A stretch of 38,759 bases of DNA, from assembly GCF_000717345.1 (NCBI RefSeq), contig NZ_JNZA01000053.1:1-38759 (forward strand), written 5' to 3'. The notes beneath the pieces are model-generated. The model saw only the letters and a program-made list of their open reading frames with translations, made no database searches and was not told where the DNA came from. A program made the position numbers and the translations under genes. This DNA is from Streptomyces lydicus (GTDB lineage Bacteria > Actinomycetota > Actinomycetes > Streptomycetales > Streptomycetaceae). Of the stretch, positions 17,418 through 27,813 are shown piece after piece (the first letter of the stretch is position 1; every line of letters starts with the position of its first letter).

Positions 17418-17421
<4 letters not shown>
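16618..17421 (+). CDS. TIGR03084-type / maleylpyruvate isomerase N-terminal (DinB-like) metal-binding protein
   Basis: 267 residues from GTG 16618, chosen because GAGGGGA (16604-16610) is seven bases upstream. The N-terminal four-helix-bundle region ([20 protein letters not shown], with a His-x3-His spacing) and a later [14 protein letters not shown] supply the three histidines that bind a divalent metal in the DinB/MDMPI superfamily. The C-terminal half from about residue 165 matches the alpha/beta wHTH-less extension of TIGR03084 proteins. Its GTG-TGA overlap with atuA shows translational coupling and a role in the same pathway. In other MDMPI proteins the metal site assists thiol-dependent isomerisation or bacillithiol/mycothiol transfer; here the exact reaction is unknown. 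Confidence 0.85.
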
Positions 17422-19150
<1,729 letters not shown>

Positions 19151-19154
<4 letters not shown>

Positions 19155-20749
19155 CCGTCCTGGCCAGCGCCCTGGACACCCGGTCCGACGACTACGCCGC
19201 CCACCGCGCCGCCCTCCTCGGCAAGCTCGCCGCGCTCGACACCGAGCACGCGAAGGCCCTCGCCGGGGGAGGCGAGAAGTACGTCCAACGGCACCGGGGG
19301 CGCGGGAAGTTGCTCGCCAGGGAGCGCATCGAGCTGCTCCTCGACCCCGACACGCCCTTCCTGGAGCTGTCCCCGCTCGCCGCCTGGGGCAGCGACTACA
19401 CGGTGGGGGCCTCCCTCGTCACCGGGATCGGTGTCGTCGAGGGCGTGGAGTGCCTGATCACCGCCAACGACCCGACCGTGCGCGGCGGCGCCAGCAACCC
19501 GTGGTCCCTGAAGAAAGCGCTGCGCGCCAACGAGATCGCCTTCGCCAACCGGCTGCCCTGTATCTCGCTCGTCGAGTCCGGCGGCGCCGATCTGCCGTCC
19601 CAGAAGGAGATCTTCATACCCGGTGGCGGGATCTTCCGGGACCTCACGCGGCTGTCCGCCGCCGGCATCCCCACCGTCGCCGTCGTCTTCGGCAACTCCA
19701 CCGCCGGCGGCGCGTACATCCCCGGCATGTCCGACCACGTCATCATGGTCAAGGAGCGCGCCAAGGTGTTCCTCGGCGGGCCGCCCCTCGTGAAGATGGC
19801 CACCGGCGAGGAGAGCGACGACGAGTCGCTGGGCGGCGCCGGGATGCACGCCCGTACCTCCGGGCTCGCCGACTACTTCGCGGTCGACGAGCAGGACGCG
19901 ATCCGGCAGGCCCGGCGCGTCGTCGCCCGCCTCAACCACCGCAAGGCGTACCGGGATCCGGCGGCCGTGGAGCCGCCCGCGCACGACCCCGACGAACTCC
20001 TCGGCATCGTGCCCGACGACCTCAAGATCCCCTTCGATCCGCGGGAGGTCATCGCCCGGATCGTCGACGGCTCCGACTTCGACGAGTTCAAGCCGCTGTA
20101 CGGGGCCAGCCTCGTCACCGGATGGGCGCGCCTGCACGGCTATCCCGTCGGGATCCTCGCGAACGCCCGGGGCGTGCTGTTCAGTGCGGAGTCCCAGAAG
20201 GCGGCCCAGTTCATCCAGTTGGCGAACCAGCGGGACATCCCGCTGCTCTTCCTGCACAACACCACCGGCTACATGGTGGGCAAGGAGTACGAACAGGGCG
20301 GCATCATCAAGCACGGCTCGATGATGATCAATGCCGTCAGCAACAGCCGGGTGCCGCACCTCTCCGTCCTCATGGGCGCCTCGTACGGCGCCGGGCACTA
20401 CGGCATGTGCGGGCGCGCCTACGACCCCCGTTTCCTGTTCGCCTGGCCCGGCGCCAAGTCCGCCGTCATGGGACCGCAGCAGCTCGCGGGCGTGCTCTCG
20501 ATCGTCGCCCGGCAGTCCGCCGCCGCGAAGGGGCAGCCGTACGACGACGACGCGGACGCTGCGCTGCGCGCCATGGTGGAGCAGCAGATCGAGTCCGAGT
20601 CGCTGCCGATGTTCCTGTCCGGGCGGCTCTACGACGACGGGGTGATCGACCCGCGCGACACCCGCACCGTCCTCGGCATCTGCCTGTCCGCGATCCACAC
20701 CGCACCGTACGAGGGCGCCCGCGGCGGCTTCGGCGTCTTCCGCATGTGA
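19151..20749 (+). CDS. Acyl-CoA carboxylase carboxyltransferase (beta) subunit, methylcrotonyl/geranyl-CoA carboxylase-like
   Basis: 532 residues from GTG 19151, which overlaps the atuA stop (GTGA). It transfers CO2 from carboxybiotin on the alpha subunit to an acyl-CoA. Both crotonase-fold halves are present: GGASNPWSLKKALRAN and GNSTAGGAYIPGMSDHVIMV in the N-half; NTTGYMVGKEYEQGGIIKHG, GASYGAGHYGMCGRAYDPRF and SAVMGPQQLAGVL in the C-half. The last motifs match the MCC/GCC branch (3-methylcrotonyl- or geranyl-CoA) rather than the propionyl-CoA PccB/AccB branch. With the alpha subunit seven bases downstream it forms a complete two-subunit enzyme. AtuA next door favours an isoprenoid acyl-CoA, but 3-methylcrotonyl-CoA from leucine is equally compatible with the sequence. 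Confidence 0.94.
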
Positions 20750-20756
20750 GGCCCTG

Positions 20757-22607
20757 ATGATCACCAGTGTTCTTGTGGCGAACCGCGGCGAGATCGCCTG
20801 CCGCGTCTTCCGTACCTGCCGTGAGCTGGGCATCCGCACCGTCGCCGTGCACTCCGACCCGGACGCGGACGCCCTGCACGTGCGCGCGGCCGACCTCGCC
20901 GTGCGCCTCCCGGGCGCCACCCCCGCCGACACCTACCTCCGCGCCGACCTCGTCGTGAAGGCCGCCCTGGACGCGGGTGCCGACGCCGTGCACCCCGGCT
21001 ACGGCTTCCTCTCCGAGAACGCCGGCTTCGCGCGGGCCGTCCTGGACGCCGGGCTGGTGTGGATCGGGCCGCCGCCCGAGGCGATCGAGGCGATGGCCTC
21101 CAAGACGCGCGCCAAGGAACTCATGGGTATCGCGCCCCTGCGGGACGTCACCGCCGACGACCTGCCCGTCCTGGTGAAGGCCGCGGCCGGCGGCGGCGGC
21201 CGCGGCATGCGCATCGTCACCGAACTCGCCGACCTGGAAGCGGAGCTGGCCGCCGCGCGGGCCGAGGCGGGGTCCGCCTTCGGGGACGACGAGGTGTTCG
21301 TCGAGCCGTACCTGGGGGGCGACGCGGGGGCGCGCCACGTCGAGGTGCAGCTCCTCGCGGACGCGCACGGCACCGTCTGGGTGCTCGGCACCCGGGACTG
21401 CTCGCTCCAGCGGCGCCACCAGAAGGTCATCGAGGAGGCCCCGGCGCCCGGACTGTCCCCCGGACTCGACCGGGAACTGCACGAGACGGCCGTCCGGGCC
21501 GCCCGGGCCGTCGACTACGTCGGCGCCGGCACCGTCGAGTTCCTGGTCGTCGACGGCCGGGCGCACTTCCTGGAGATGAACACCCGCCTCCAGGTCGAAC
21601 ACCCCGTCACCGAGGCCGTGTTCGGCATCGACCTGGTCGCCCTGCAGCTACGCGTCGCCGAGGGGCACCCCCTGGAGGGCGAGCCGCCGGCCCCGCGCGG
21701 CCACGCCGTCGAGGCCCGCCTGTACGCGGAGGACCCGGCCGCCGGCTGGGCCCCGCAGACCGGCACCCTGCACCGCCTCACCGTCCCCGGCGTGCGCCTC
21801 GACACCGGCTACGCCGACGGCGACCCGATCGGCGTGCACTACGACGCGATGCTCGCCAAGGCCGTCGCCCACGCCCCCACCCGGGCGGAGGCGGTGCGCC
21901 GGCTCGCCGGGGCCCTGGAGCGGGCCGCCGTCCACGGGCCCGCCACCAACCGGGACCTGCTCGTACGGTCCCTGCGGCACCCCGAGTTCGCCGACGCCCG
22001 CATGGACACCGGCTTCTACGACCGGCACCTGGACGCCCTCACCGCACCCGACCCCGACCCCTGGGCCCCGCTCGCGGCGGCCCTCGCCGACGCCCACGGG
22101 CGCTCCCGCTTCGGCGGCTTCCGCAACCTGCCCGCACAGCCGCAGACCAAGCGCTACCGCACCGAGCCGGACGGCGTGGAGCACGAGGTCCGCTACCGGC
22201 ACACCCGGGACGGCCTGGCCGCCGACGGGGTGCAGGTCGTGCACGCCGACGCCGGCCGCGTCGTCCTCGAAACCGGCGGCGTACGGCGGACGTTCACCGT
22301 CGCCCGCTACGGCGACCGGGTCCACGTCAACGGCACCGCGCTGGCCGCGCTGCCCCGCTTCCCCGACCCGGCGGCGCAGACCGCGCCGGGCTCCCTGCTG
22401 GCGCCGATGCCCGGCACCGTCGTCCGGATCGCCGACGGGCTCACCGAGGGCGCCCGGGTCGAGGCCGGTCAGACCCTCCTCTGGCTGGAGGCGATGAAGA
22501 TGGAACACAAGATCACCGCGCCGGCCGCCGGCACCCTCACCGCCCTGCCCGTCCGCACCGGCCGCCAGGTCGAGGTGGGCGCGCTGCTCGCGGTCGTCAC
22601 CGACTGA
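20757..22607 (+). CDS. Acyl-CoA carboxylase biotin carboxylase/BCCP (alpha) subunit
   Basis: 616 residues from ATG 20757, with GAGG overlapping the previous stop. Order: biotin carboxylase N-domain (SVLVANRGEIACRVFRTCRE), ATP-grasp (VKAAAGGGGRGMRIV; EMNTRLQVEHPVTE with the catalytic Glu-Asn-Arg set), biotin carboxylase C-domain, a BT-like middle segment, and the BCCP domain with biotinylated Lys581 in LEAMKMEHKI. It hydrolyses ATP to carboxylate biotin with bicarbonate. The segment between SKTRAKELM and DLPVLVKAA is about 7-8 residues shorter than in most homologues I know (the usual AGVPV-type loop is missing), probably a subfamily trait. Pairs with the beta subunit encoded just upstream. 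Confidence 0.95.
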   Translation: MITSVLVANRGEIACRVFRTCRELGIRTVAVHSDPDADALHVRAADLAVRLPGATPADTYLRADLVVKAALDAGADAVHPGYGFLSENAGFARAVLDAGLVWIGPPPEAIEAMASKTRAKELMGIAPLRDVTADDLPVLVKAAAGGGGRGMRIVTELADLEAELAAARAEAGSAFGDDEVFVEPYLGGDAGARHVEVQLLADAHGTVWVLGTRDCSLQRRHQKVIEEAPAPGLSPGLDRELHETAVRAARAVDYVGAGTVEFLVVDGRAHFLEMNTRLQVEHPVTEAVFGIDLVALQLRVAEGHPLEGEPPAPRGHAVEARLYAEDPAAGWAPQTGTLHRLTVPGVRLDTGYADGDPIGVHYDAMLAKAVAHAPTRAEAVRRLAGALERAAVHGPATNRDLLVRSLRHPEFADARMDTGFYDRHLDALTAPDPDPWAPLAAALADAHGRSRFGGFRNLPAQPQTKRYRTEPDGVEHEVRYRHTRDGLAADGVQVVHADAGRVVLETGGVRRTFTVARYGDRVHVNGTALAALPRFPDPAAQTAPGSLLAPMPGTVVRIADGLTEGARVEAGQTLLWLEAMKMEHKITAPAAGTLTALPVRTGRQVEVGALLAVVTD

Positions 22608-22662
22608 AACGCCGGGCCCGACCGGGCCGCCCGCACCTCACTCACCGCACACAAGGAGCCTC

Positions 22663-23826
22663 ATGAGCAGCCCTGTGATCGAGACCGAGGAACACCGCGC
22701 GCTGCGCGCCTCCGTGGCCGCGCTCGCCCGCCGCTACGGCCGGGAGTACTTCGCCACCGTCGTCGCCGAGGGCCGGCACACCGACGACCTGTGGACCGAG
22801 GCCGCCGGACTCGGCTACCTCGGCGTCAACCTCCCCGCGGAGTACGGCGGCGGAGGCGGCGGCATCGCCGAACTCTCCCTGGTGCTGGAGGAGCTGGGCG
22901 CCGCCGGCTGCCCGCTGCTGATGCTGGTCGTCTCGCCCGCCATCTGCGGCACCGTCATCGCCCGCTTCGGCACCGAGGCGCAGAAGCGGGCCTGGCTGCC
23001 CGGCCTCGCCGACGGCTCCCGCAAGATGGCCTTCGGCATCACCGAACCGGACGCCGGGTCCAACTCGCACCGCATCACCACCACCGCCCGCAAGGACGGC
23101 GGCGACTGGGTCCTCAACGGCCGCAAGGTGTTCATCTCCGGCGTCGACATCGCCGACGCCACCCTGATCGTCGGCCGCACCGAGGACGCCCGGACCGGCC
23201 GGCTCAAGCCCTGCCTGTTCATCGTCGGGCGCGACACCCCCGGCTTCGGCCGCCGCCCGATCGCGATGGAACTGGCCGCCCCGGAGAAGCAGTTCGAGCT
23301 GACCCTGGACGACGTACGGCTGCCCGGCGACGCCCTCGTCGGCGACGAGGACGCCGGACTCCTCCAGCTCTTCGCCGGGCTCAACCCCGAGCGGATCATG
23401 ACCGCAGCCTTCGCCCTCGGCATGGGCCGCGACGCCCTCGACCGGGCCGTCGACTACGCCCGCACCCGCCAGGTGTGGAAGGAACCCATCGGCGCCCACC
23501 AGGCCGTCGCCCACCCCCTCGCCCAGGCCCACATCGAGCTGGAACTGGCCCGGCTGATGACGCAGAAGGCGGCGCACCTCTACGACGCCGGCGACGACCT
23601 CGCGGCGGGGGAGGCCGCCAACATGGCCAAGTACGCGGCCGCCGAGGCCGCGGTCCGCGCCGTCGACCAGGCCGTGCACACCCTCGGCGGCAACGGCCTC
23701 ACCAAGGAGTACGGCCTCGCCTCGCTGATCACCGCCGCCCGGGTCGCCCGGGTCGCCCCCGTCAGCCGCGAGATGATCCTCAACTTCGTCTCCCACCAGA
23801 CGCTGGGACTGCCCAAGTCCTACTGA
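22663..23826 (+). CDS. Acyl-CoA dehydrogenase
   Basis: 387 residues from ATG 22663, preceded by AAGGAG at 22653-22658. Complete ACAD fold: N-terminal helices with LPAEYGGGGGGIAELSLVLEELG, the FAD/substrate beta domain with AFGITEPDAGSNSHRITTTA and NGRKVFISGVDIAD, and the C-terminal helical domain ending HTLGGNGLTKEYGLASL ... VAPVSREMILNFV. It inserts the alpha-beta double bond into an acyl-CoA and passes electrons to ETF. The isovaleryl/citronellyl type (LiuA/AtuD) is expected from the operon: it would make the substrate of the carboxylase. The gap to the alpha subunit is 55 bases. Its stop is followed in the same frame by the CoA-ligase remnant. Exact chain length is undetermined. Confidence 0.93.
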   Translation: MSSPVIETEEHRALRASVAALARRYGREYFATVVAEGRHTDDLWTEAAGLGYLGVNLPAEYGGGGGGIAELSLVLEELGAAGCPLLMLVVSPAICGTVIARFGTEAQKRAWLPGLADGSRKMAFGITEPDAGSNSHRITTTARKDGGDWVLNGRKVFISGVDIADATLIVGRTEDARTGRLKPCLFIVGRDTPGFGRRPIAMELAAPEKQFELTLDDVRLPGDALVGDEDAGLLQLFAGLNPERIMTAAFALGMGRDALDRAVDYARTRQVWKEPIGAHQAVAHPLAQAHIELELARLMTQKAAHLYDAGDDLAAGEAANMAKYAAAEAAVRAVDQAVHTLGGNGLTKEYGLASLITAARVARVAPVSREMILNFVSHQTLGLPKSY

Positions 23827-23931
23827 GCGCCCGCCCGGAGAGCATCCCGCCGGGGCCCGCACGGGTCCCGCGTGGGCGCATCGCGTACGTTGCCGGGCAG
23901 GCCGCCCGTACCCGACGGTGCGCCGCGCGGC

Positions 23932-23991
23932 GTCCGCCGGCCGCGCGCCCCCACCGGAAAGATCCTGCGGCGCGCCCGCGCGCACCAGGGA
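23932..23991 (+). pseudogene. Remnant of the 3' end of an AMP-dependent CoA ligase
   Basis: In the spacer between the dehydrogenase and the hydratase, codons 23941-23973 read P-R-A-P-T-G-K-I-L-R-R. This is the A10 motif (…P-x-x-P-T-G-K-I-x-R-R) that ends nearly every acyl-CoA synthetase/4-coumarate ligase. The frame is open from the dehydrogenase stop (23826) into the hydratase ATG, all in one phase, with no other ligase motif and no start codon context. The simplest reading is that a ligase gene once stood here and all but its last codons was deleted. In related Streptomyces loci, as far as I recall, a ligase gene occupies this place. Chance resemblance cannot be excluded without alignment. 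Confidence 0.55.
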
Positions 23992-24009
23992 AAGGAGCCC
24001 CACGGACCG

Positions 24010-24780
24010 ATGACCGACGCACCCGTGACCCCGCTGGTGTCCCGCTCCCACGAGCGCGGCATCACCACCCTCACCCTGGACTCCCCGCACAACCGCAACG
24101 CCCTCTCCGCCCGTCTGGTCGCCGAACTGCACCAGGCGCTCGCGGACGCCGCGGCCGACGACGCCACCCGGGCCGTCGTGCTCACCCACACCGGCGGCAC
24201 CTTCTGCGCCGGGGCGGACCTGTCCGAGGCCACCTCGGGGGCGGCGAAGGACGGCCCGCTGGGGCTGGCCCGGCTGCTGCGCACCCTCGTCGAGCTGCCC
24301 CGGCCGGTCGTCGCCCGGGTCACCGGCCACGTCCGGGCCGGCGGCCTCGGCCTGCTCGGCGCCTGCGACATCTCCGCGGCCGGCCCCGAGGCCACCTTCG
24401 CCTTCACCGAGGCCCGCCTCGGCCTCGCGCCCGCCGTCATCTCGCTGCCGCTGCTGCCGCGGCTGGACCCGCGCGCCGCCGGCCGCTACTACCTGACCGG
24501 CGAGACCTTCCGCGCCGCGGAGGCGGCCCGGATCGGGCTGGTCACGCTCGCCGCCGAGGACGTCGACGCCGGCCTCGCCCCCGTACTGGAGGGACTGCGC
24601 AAGGGCTCACCGCAGGGGCTGGCCGCGTCGAAGAAGCTGGTCACCGCGGAGGTGCTGGCCGCCTTCGACCGGGACACCGACGCGCTCGCCGAACGGTCCG
24701 CGCAGCTCTTCGGCTCCGCCGAGGCCCGCGAGGGCATGACCGCCTTCCTGGAGCGACGGGCCCCGTCATGGGCGCGCTGA
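24010..24780 (+). CDS. Enoyl-CoA hydratase/isomerase family protein (methylglutaconyl/isohexenylglutaconyl-CoA hydratase-like)
   Basis: 256 residues from ATG 24010; AAAGGAG at 23991-23997 is 12 bases upstream, rather far. The crotonase fold is clear: LDSPHNRNALSARLV, the CoA oxyanion-hole strand GGTFCAGADLSE, and the second oxyanion strand RAGGLGLLGACDISAAG. The first catalytic glutamate of rat enoyl-CoA hydratase is replaced in GGLGLLGACD, but Glu134 in FAFTEARLGLAPAVIS is kept. That combination is typical of LiuC/AtuE-type hydratases acting on 3-methylglutaconyl- or isohexenylglutaconyl-CoA, the products of the carboxylase encoded upstream. It overlaps the TetR gene by 13 bases. Assignment to the hydration step is strong by context; chain length is open. 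Confidence 0.9.
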   Translation: MTDAPVTPLVSRSHERGITTLTLDSPHNRNALSARLVAELHQALADAAADDATRAVVLTHTGGTFCAGADLSEATSGAAKDGPLGLARLLRTLVELPRPVVARVTGHVRAGGLGLLGACDISAAGPEATFAFTEARLGLAPAVISLPLLPRLDPRAAGRYYLTGETFRAAEAARIGLVTLAAEDVDAGLAPVLEGLRKGSPQGLAASKKLVTAEVLAAFDRDTDALAERSAQLFGSAEAREGMTAFLERRAPSWAR

Positions 24781-25394
24781 CCCCGGCCCGCGGCCCGAAG
24801 CCGCCGCAGCAGGAGCGCAGCCGCGCCACCCGCCAGAAGCTGCTGGAGGCGGCGGTCTCCTGCCTGGCGGAACGCGGCTGGAGCGGCAGCACCGTCTCGG
24901 TGGTCGCCGAGCGGGCCGGCGTCTCCCGGGGCGCCGCGCAGCACCACTTCCGCACCCGCGAGGACCTGTTCACCGCGGCCGTCGAGCACGTCGCGGAGAA
25001 GCGCCAGGGCGCCCTGAAGGCCGTCGCCCACAACCTGCCGCCCGCCGGGTCCGTCGCCCGGACCTGGATCATCGTCGAGGAACTCGTCGGCCTCTACACG
25101 GGACCGCTGTTCCGGGCCGCGCTGCACCTGTGGGTCGCCGCCTCCGACGAGGAGCAGCTGCGCGAGCGGGTGACCGCCCTGGAGGGCCGCGTCGGCCGCG
25201 AGGCGCACCGCACCGCGGTGGCGCTGCTGGACGCCGACGAGGCGGTGCCCGGCGTACGGGAGACCGTCCAGGGGCTGCTCGACATGGCGCGCGGACTGGG
25301 ACTGGCCAATCTGCTGACCGACGACTCGGCCCGCCGCGACCGGGTCGTCGAACAGTGGGCGAAGATCATCGACGGAGTGCTGAACCCGGAGTGA
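24768..25394 (+). CDS. TetR family transcriptional regulator
   Basis: 208 residues from ATG 24768, overlapping the hydratase end by 13 bases, so the two are translationally coupled. The N-terminal HTH (about residues 22-68) is canonical: TRQKLLEAAVSCLAERGWSG, then STVSVVAERAGVSRGAAQHH and FRTREDLFTAAVEHV. The helical ligand-binding domain follows. As the last gene of the catabolic operon it is most likely an autoregulatory repressor released by a CoA thioester or free acid of the pathway. The 22-bp quasi-palindrome at 16496-16517 before the first gene is the best operator candidate. A strong terminator follows 45 bases after the stop. Confidence 0.93.
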   Translation: MGALTPARGPKPPQQERSRATRQKLLEAAVSCLAERGWSGSTVSVVAERAGVSRGAAQHHFRTREDLFTAAVEHVAEKRQGALKAVAHNLPPAGSVARTWIIVEELVGLYTGPLFRAALHLWVAASDEEQLRERVTALEGRVGREAHRTAVALLDADEAVPGVRETVQGLLDMARGLGLANLLTDDSARRDRVVEQWAKIIDGVLNPE

Positions 25395-25439
25395 CGGCCC
25401 CGCCGCCACCCGTGCGCACGCACACACGCCCGCCCCGCA

Positions 25440-25475
25440 CGGCAACACCCCCCTCACATGAGGGGGGTGTTGCCG
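25440..25475. terminator. Bidirectional terminator between tetR and the citrate synthase gene
   Basis: A perfect 16-bp stem: CGGCAACACCCCCCTC (25440-25455) and GAGGGGGGTGTTGCCG (25460-25475) with loop ACAT, between convergent genes. This is the strongest hairpin of the window. Confidence 0.9.
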
Positions 25476-25490
25476 CGAGGGGAAGAGGGC

Positions 25491-26594
25491 TCAGCCCTGC
25501 GCGATGTCCTCGTATCCCGCGATGTCCCGCGGGCTGCGCGTACCGGGGCCCACGTACCGGGCCGACGGCCGGACCAGCCGGCCGGTCCGCTTCTGCTCCA
25601 GGATGTGCGCGCTCCACCCCGCCGTACGGGCGCAGGTGAACATCGAGGTGAACATGTGCGCCGGGACCTCCGCGAAGTCCAGCACGATCGCCGCCCAGAA
25701 CTCGACGTTCGTGGCCAGCACCCGGTCCGGGCGGCGGTTGTGCAGCTCCTCCAGCGCGGCCTTCTCCAGCGCCTCGGCGACCTCGAAGCGCGGGGCGGCC
25801 AGCTCCTTGGCGGTGCGCCGCAGCACCCGCGCCCGCGGGTCCTCGGCGCGGTAGACGCGGTGGCCGAAGCCCATCAGCCGCTCGCCGTTGTCCAGCGCCT
25901 GCCGGACGTACGCGCCGGCGTCACCGGTCCGCTCGATCTCCTCGATCATGCCCAGGACCCGGGAGGGCGCGCCGCCGTGCAGCGGACCGGACATCGCACC
26001 GACCGCGCCGGACAGCGCCGCCGCGACGTCCGCGCCGGTGGAGGCGATGACCCGGGCGGTGAAGGTGGAGGCGTTCATGCCGTGCTCGGCTGCCGAGGTC
26101 CAGTAGGCGTCGACGGCCTTGACGTGCTTGGGGTCGGGCTCGCCGCGCCAGCGCTTCATGAAGCGCTCCACGACGGTCTCCGCCTTGTCGATCTCCTTCT
26201 GCGGCACCATCGGCAGCCCCTGCCCGCGCGCCGACTGGGCGACGTAGGACAGCGCCATCACCGCGGCCCGGGCGAGGTTGTCGCGGGCGGTCGCCTCGTC
26301 GATGTCCAGCAGCGGTTTCAGGCCCCATACGGGCGCGAGCATCGCCAGCGCGGACTGCACGTCCACCCGGATGTCACCGGAGTGCACCGGGATCGGGAAC
26401 GGCTCGGCGGGCGGCAGCCCCGGGCTGAACGCCCCGTCGACCAGCAGCCCCCAGACGTGCCCGAAGGACACCTGCCCCACGAGGTCCTCGATGTCGACCC
26501 CGCGGTAGCGGAGCGCGCCGCCCTCCTTATCCGGTTCGGCGATCTCCGTCTCGAACGCGACAACTCCTTCGAGTCCGGGTACGAAGTCGGACAT
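25491..26594 (-). CDS. Citrate synthase family protein (citrate synthase 2)
   Basis: 367 residues from ATG 26594, with GAGGAG seven bases upstream. It condenses acetyl-CoA (or a related acyl-CoA) with oxaloacetate. Signature regions: ALRYRGVDIEDLV, AAEHGMNASTFTARVIAS with His171, GPLHGGAPSRV with His206, and ERLMGFGHRVYRAEDPRA with His245. The residue normally Asp in NVDF(Y/W) is Glu298 in NVEFW, which I believe is common in this short actinobacterial branch. The length is shorter than that of the housekeeping hexameric GltA. It may be a minor citrate or a methylcitrate-type synthase; the catabolic operon that converges on it would supply acetyl-CoA, but no shared control is visible. Confidence 0.92.
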   Translation of the reverse strand: MSDFVPGLEGVVAFETEIAEPDKEGGALRYRGVDIEDLVGQVSFGHVWGLLVDGAFSPGLPPAEPFPIPVHSGDIRVDVQSALAMLAPVWGLKPLLDIDEATARDNLARAAVMALSYVAQSARGQGLPMVPQKEIDKAETVVERFMKRWRGEPDPKHVKAVDAYWTSAAEHGMNASTFTARVIASTGADVAAALSGAVGAMSGPLHGGAPSRVLGMIEEIERTGDAGAYVRQALDNGERLMGFGHRVYRAEDPRARVLRRTAKELAAPRFEVAEALEKAALEELHNRRPDRVLATNVEFWAAIVLDFAEVPAHMFTSMFTCARTAGWSAHILEQKRTGRLVRPSARYVGPGTRSPRDIAGYEDIAQG

Positions 26595-27058
26595 CAGGCG
26601 GCTCCTCAGGATGGGGACGGCGTGCGGTTGGCACCGGCTGCCGTGCGGACGGTCTGGTGTGCGGCGCCGGTGCGGTTACCCGGCTGCGTCGGGCAGCTCG
26701 GGGTCCGTACCGGTCACCCCGGTATGCCCCGCCGGGGCGTGGGTCACGCGACGGTCCCGCCCGCGGTCGGTCGGGGCGCGGGCGGCCGGAAGCGGTGTGC
26801 TGCGGCGGGGTCCTGCGGTGGAACGTGTGAGCGGGCCCGTGGTGCGTGAGAACGGGCCGGACGGCACACGATAGCTCCCCCTGTCCGAGGGCCACAGTGG
26901 ACCGGGCCACGATTTTGGCGGGTCCCCCACCTGCGGGGAAGCGTGAGATCCGGCACACTGGTCGATTTGCTGACGGGAGGGTTACGGGCGGTCGACGAGG
27001 GGCAGACTTCCGCCCCTACCGGCTGACCCGGCCGGACCCGATGCTGCAAGATGAGGCC
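26595..27058. other. Divergent regulatory region between the citrate synthase gene and pdxH
   Basis: 464 bases with no convincing gene. It holds a minus-strand TATCGT (26873-26868) as a possible -10 for the citrate synthase gene and the pdxH promoter at 27023-27052. A moderately AT-rich patch (about 26910-26975) lies between them. Confidence 0.55.
27023..27052 (+). promoter_or_regulatory. Leaderless pdxH promoter
   Basis: -35 CTGACC (27023-27028), 18-bp spacer, -10 CAAGAT (27047-27052), then six bases to the GTG at 27059. This supports GTG 27059 as the start instead of ATG 27041, which lies inside the promoter. Confidence 0.55.
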
Positions 27059-27772
27059 GTGCACCCCGCCGACGCGCCTCACGCCGAGACCCCCGATCCC
27101 TCCACCATGCGTGCGCACTACCGCGCCGAGGGACTCGCCGAGTCCGACCTCGCCGCCAGCCCCTACGACCAGTTCGCGCGCTGGTTCAAGGACGCGACCG
27201 TGGCCGGCCTGCACGAGCCGAACGCCATGGTCGTCTCGACGGCGGACAGCGCCGGCCGCCCGAGCTCACGGACCGTACTCCTCAAGGGATTCGACGACCG
27301 CGGCTTCGTGTTCTTCACCAATTACCGCAGCCGCAAAGGCCGGGAACTGGCCGAGAACCCTTACCTTTCCCTGGTGTTCCCCTGGCACCCGCTCTCCCGC
27401 CAGGTAGTGGTCACCGGCACCGCCGAGCGCATCGGCCGGGACGAGACCGCCGCCTACTTCCGCACCCGCCCGCACGGCTCCCAGCTCGGCGCCTGGGCCA
27501 GCGACCAGTCGGCGCCGGTCGCCTCCCGTGAGGAACTGGAGCGGGCCTACGAGGAATTGGCCACCCGCTACCCCGAGGGCGAGCAGGTGCCCGCCCCGCC
27601 GCACTGGGGCGGCTATCGCGTCACCGCCGAGACCGTCGAATTCTGGCAGGGCCGGCTGAACCGCCTCCACGACCGGCTGCGCTACGTCCGCGACACCGCG
27701 CCGGAGGAAGGCGCCGGGGACAGCGGCGAGGCCGGGGAAGTGACCTGGCGGGTGGAGCGCCTGGCGCCCTGA
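27059..27772 (+). CDS. pdxH: Pyridoxine/pyridoxamine 5'-phosphate oxidase
   Basis: 237 residues from GTG 27059, chosen because the promoter geometry places transcription at this codon; ATG 27041 is six codons upstream in frame. The FMN split-barrel is complete: [54 protein letters not shown] in segments, [11 protein letters not shown], then [17 protein letters not shown] and the substrate/FMN loop [12 protein letters not shown]. The C-terminal [14 protein letters not shown] and the terminal W-R-V-E-R-L-A-P match PdxH and not the F420 or heme-binding relatives. The enzyme oxidises PNP or PMP to PLP with O2 in the cytosol. It is divergent from the citrate synthase gene and followed by a large hairpin. 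Confidence 0.95.
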   Translation: MHPADAPHAETPDPSTMRAHYRAEGLAESDLAASPYDQFARWFKDATVAGLHEPNAMVVSTADSAGRPSSRTVLLKGFDDRGFVFFTNYRSRKGRELAENPYLSLVFPWHPLSRQVVVTGTAERIGRDETAAYFRTRPHGSQLGAWASDQSAPVASREELERAYEELATRYPEGEQVPAPPHWGGYRVTAETVEFWQGRLNRLHDRLRYVRDTAPEEGAGDSGEAGEVTWRVERLAP

Positions 27773-27813
27773 GCGGGGCCGCTGCGGCAGGCCGTCGGGG
27801 CCCGGCACGCAGA

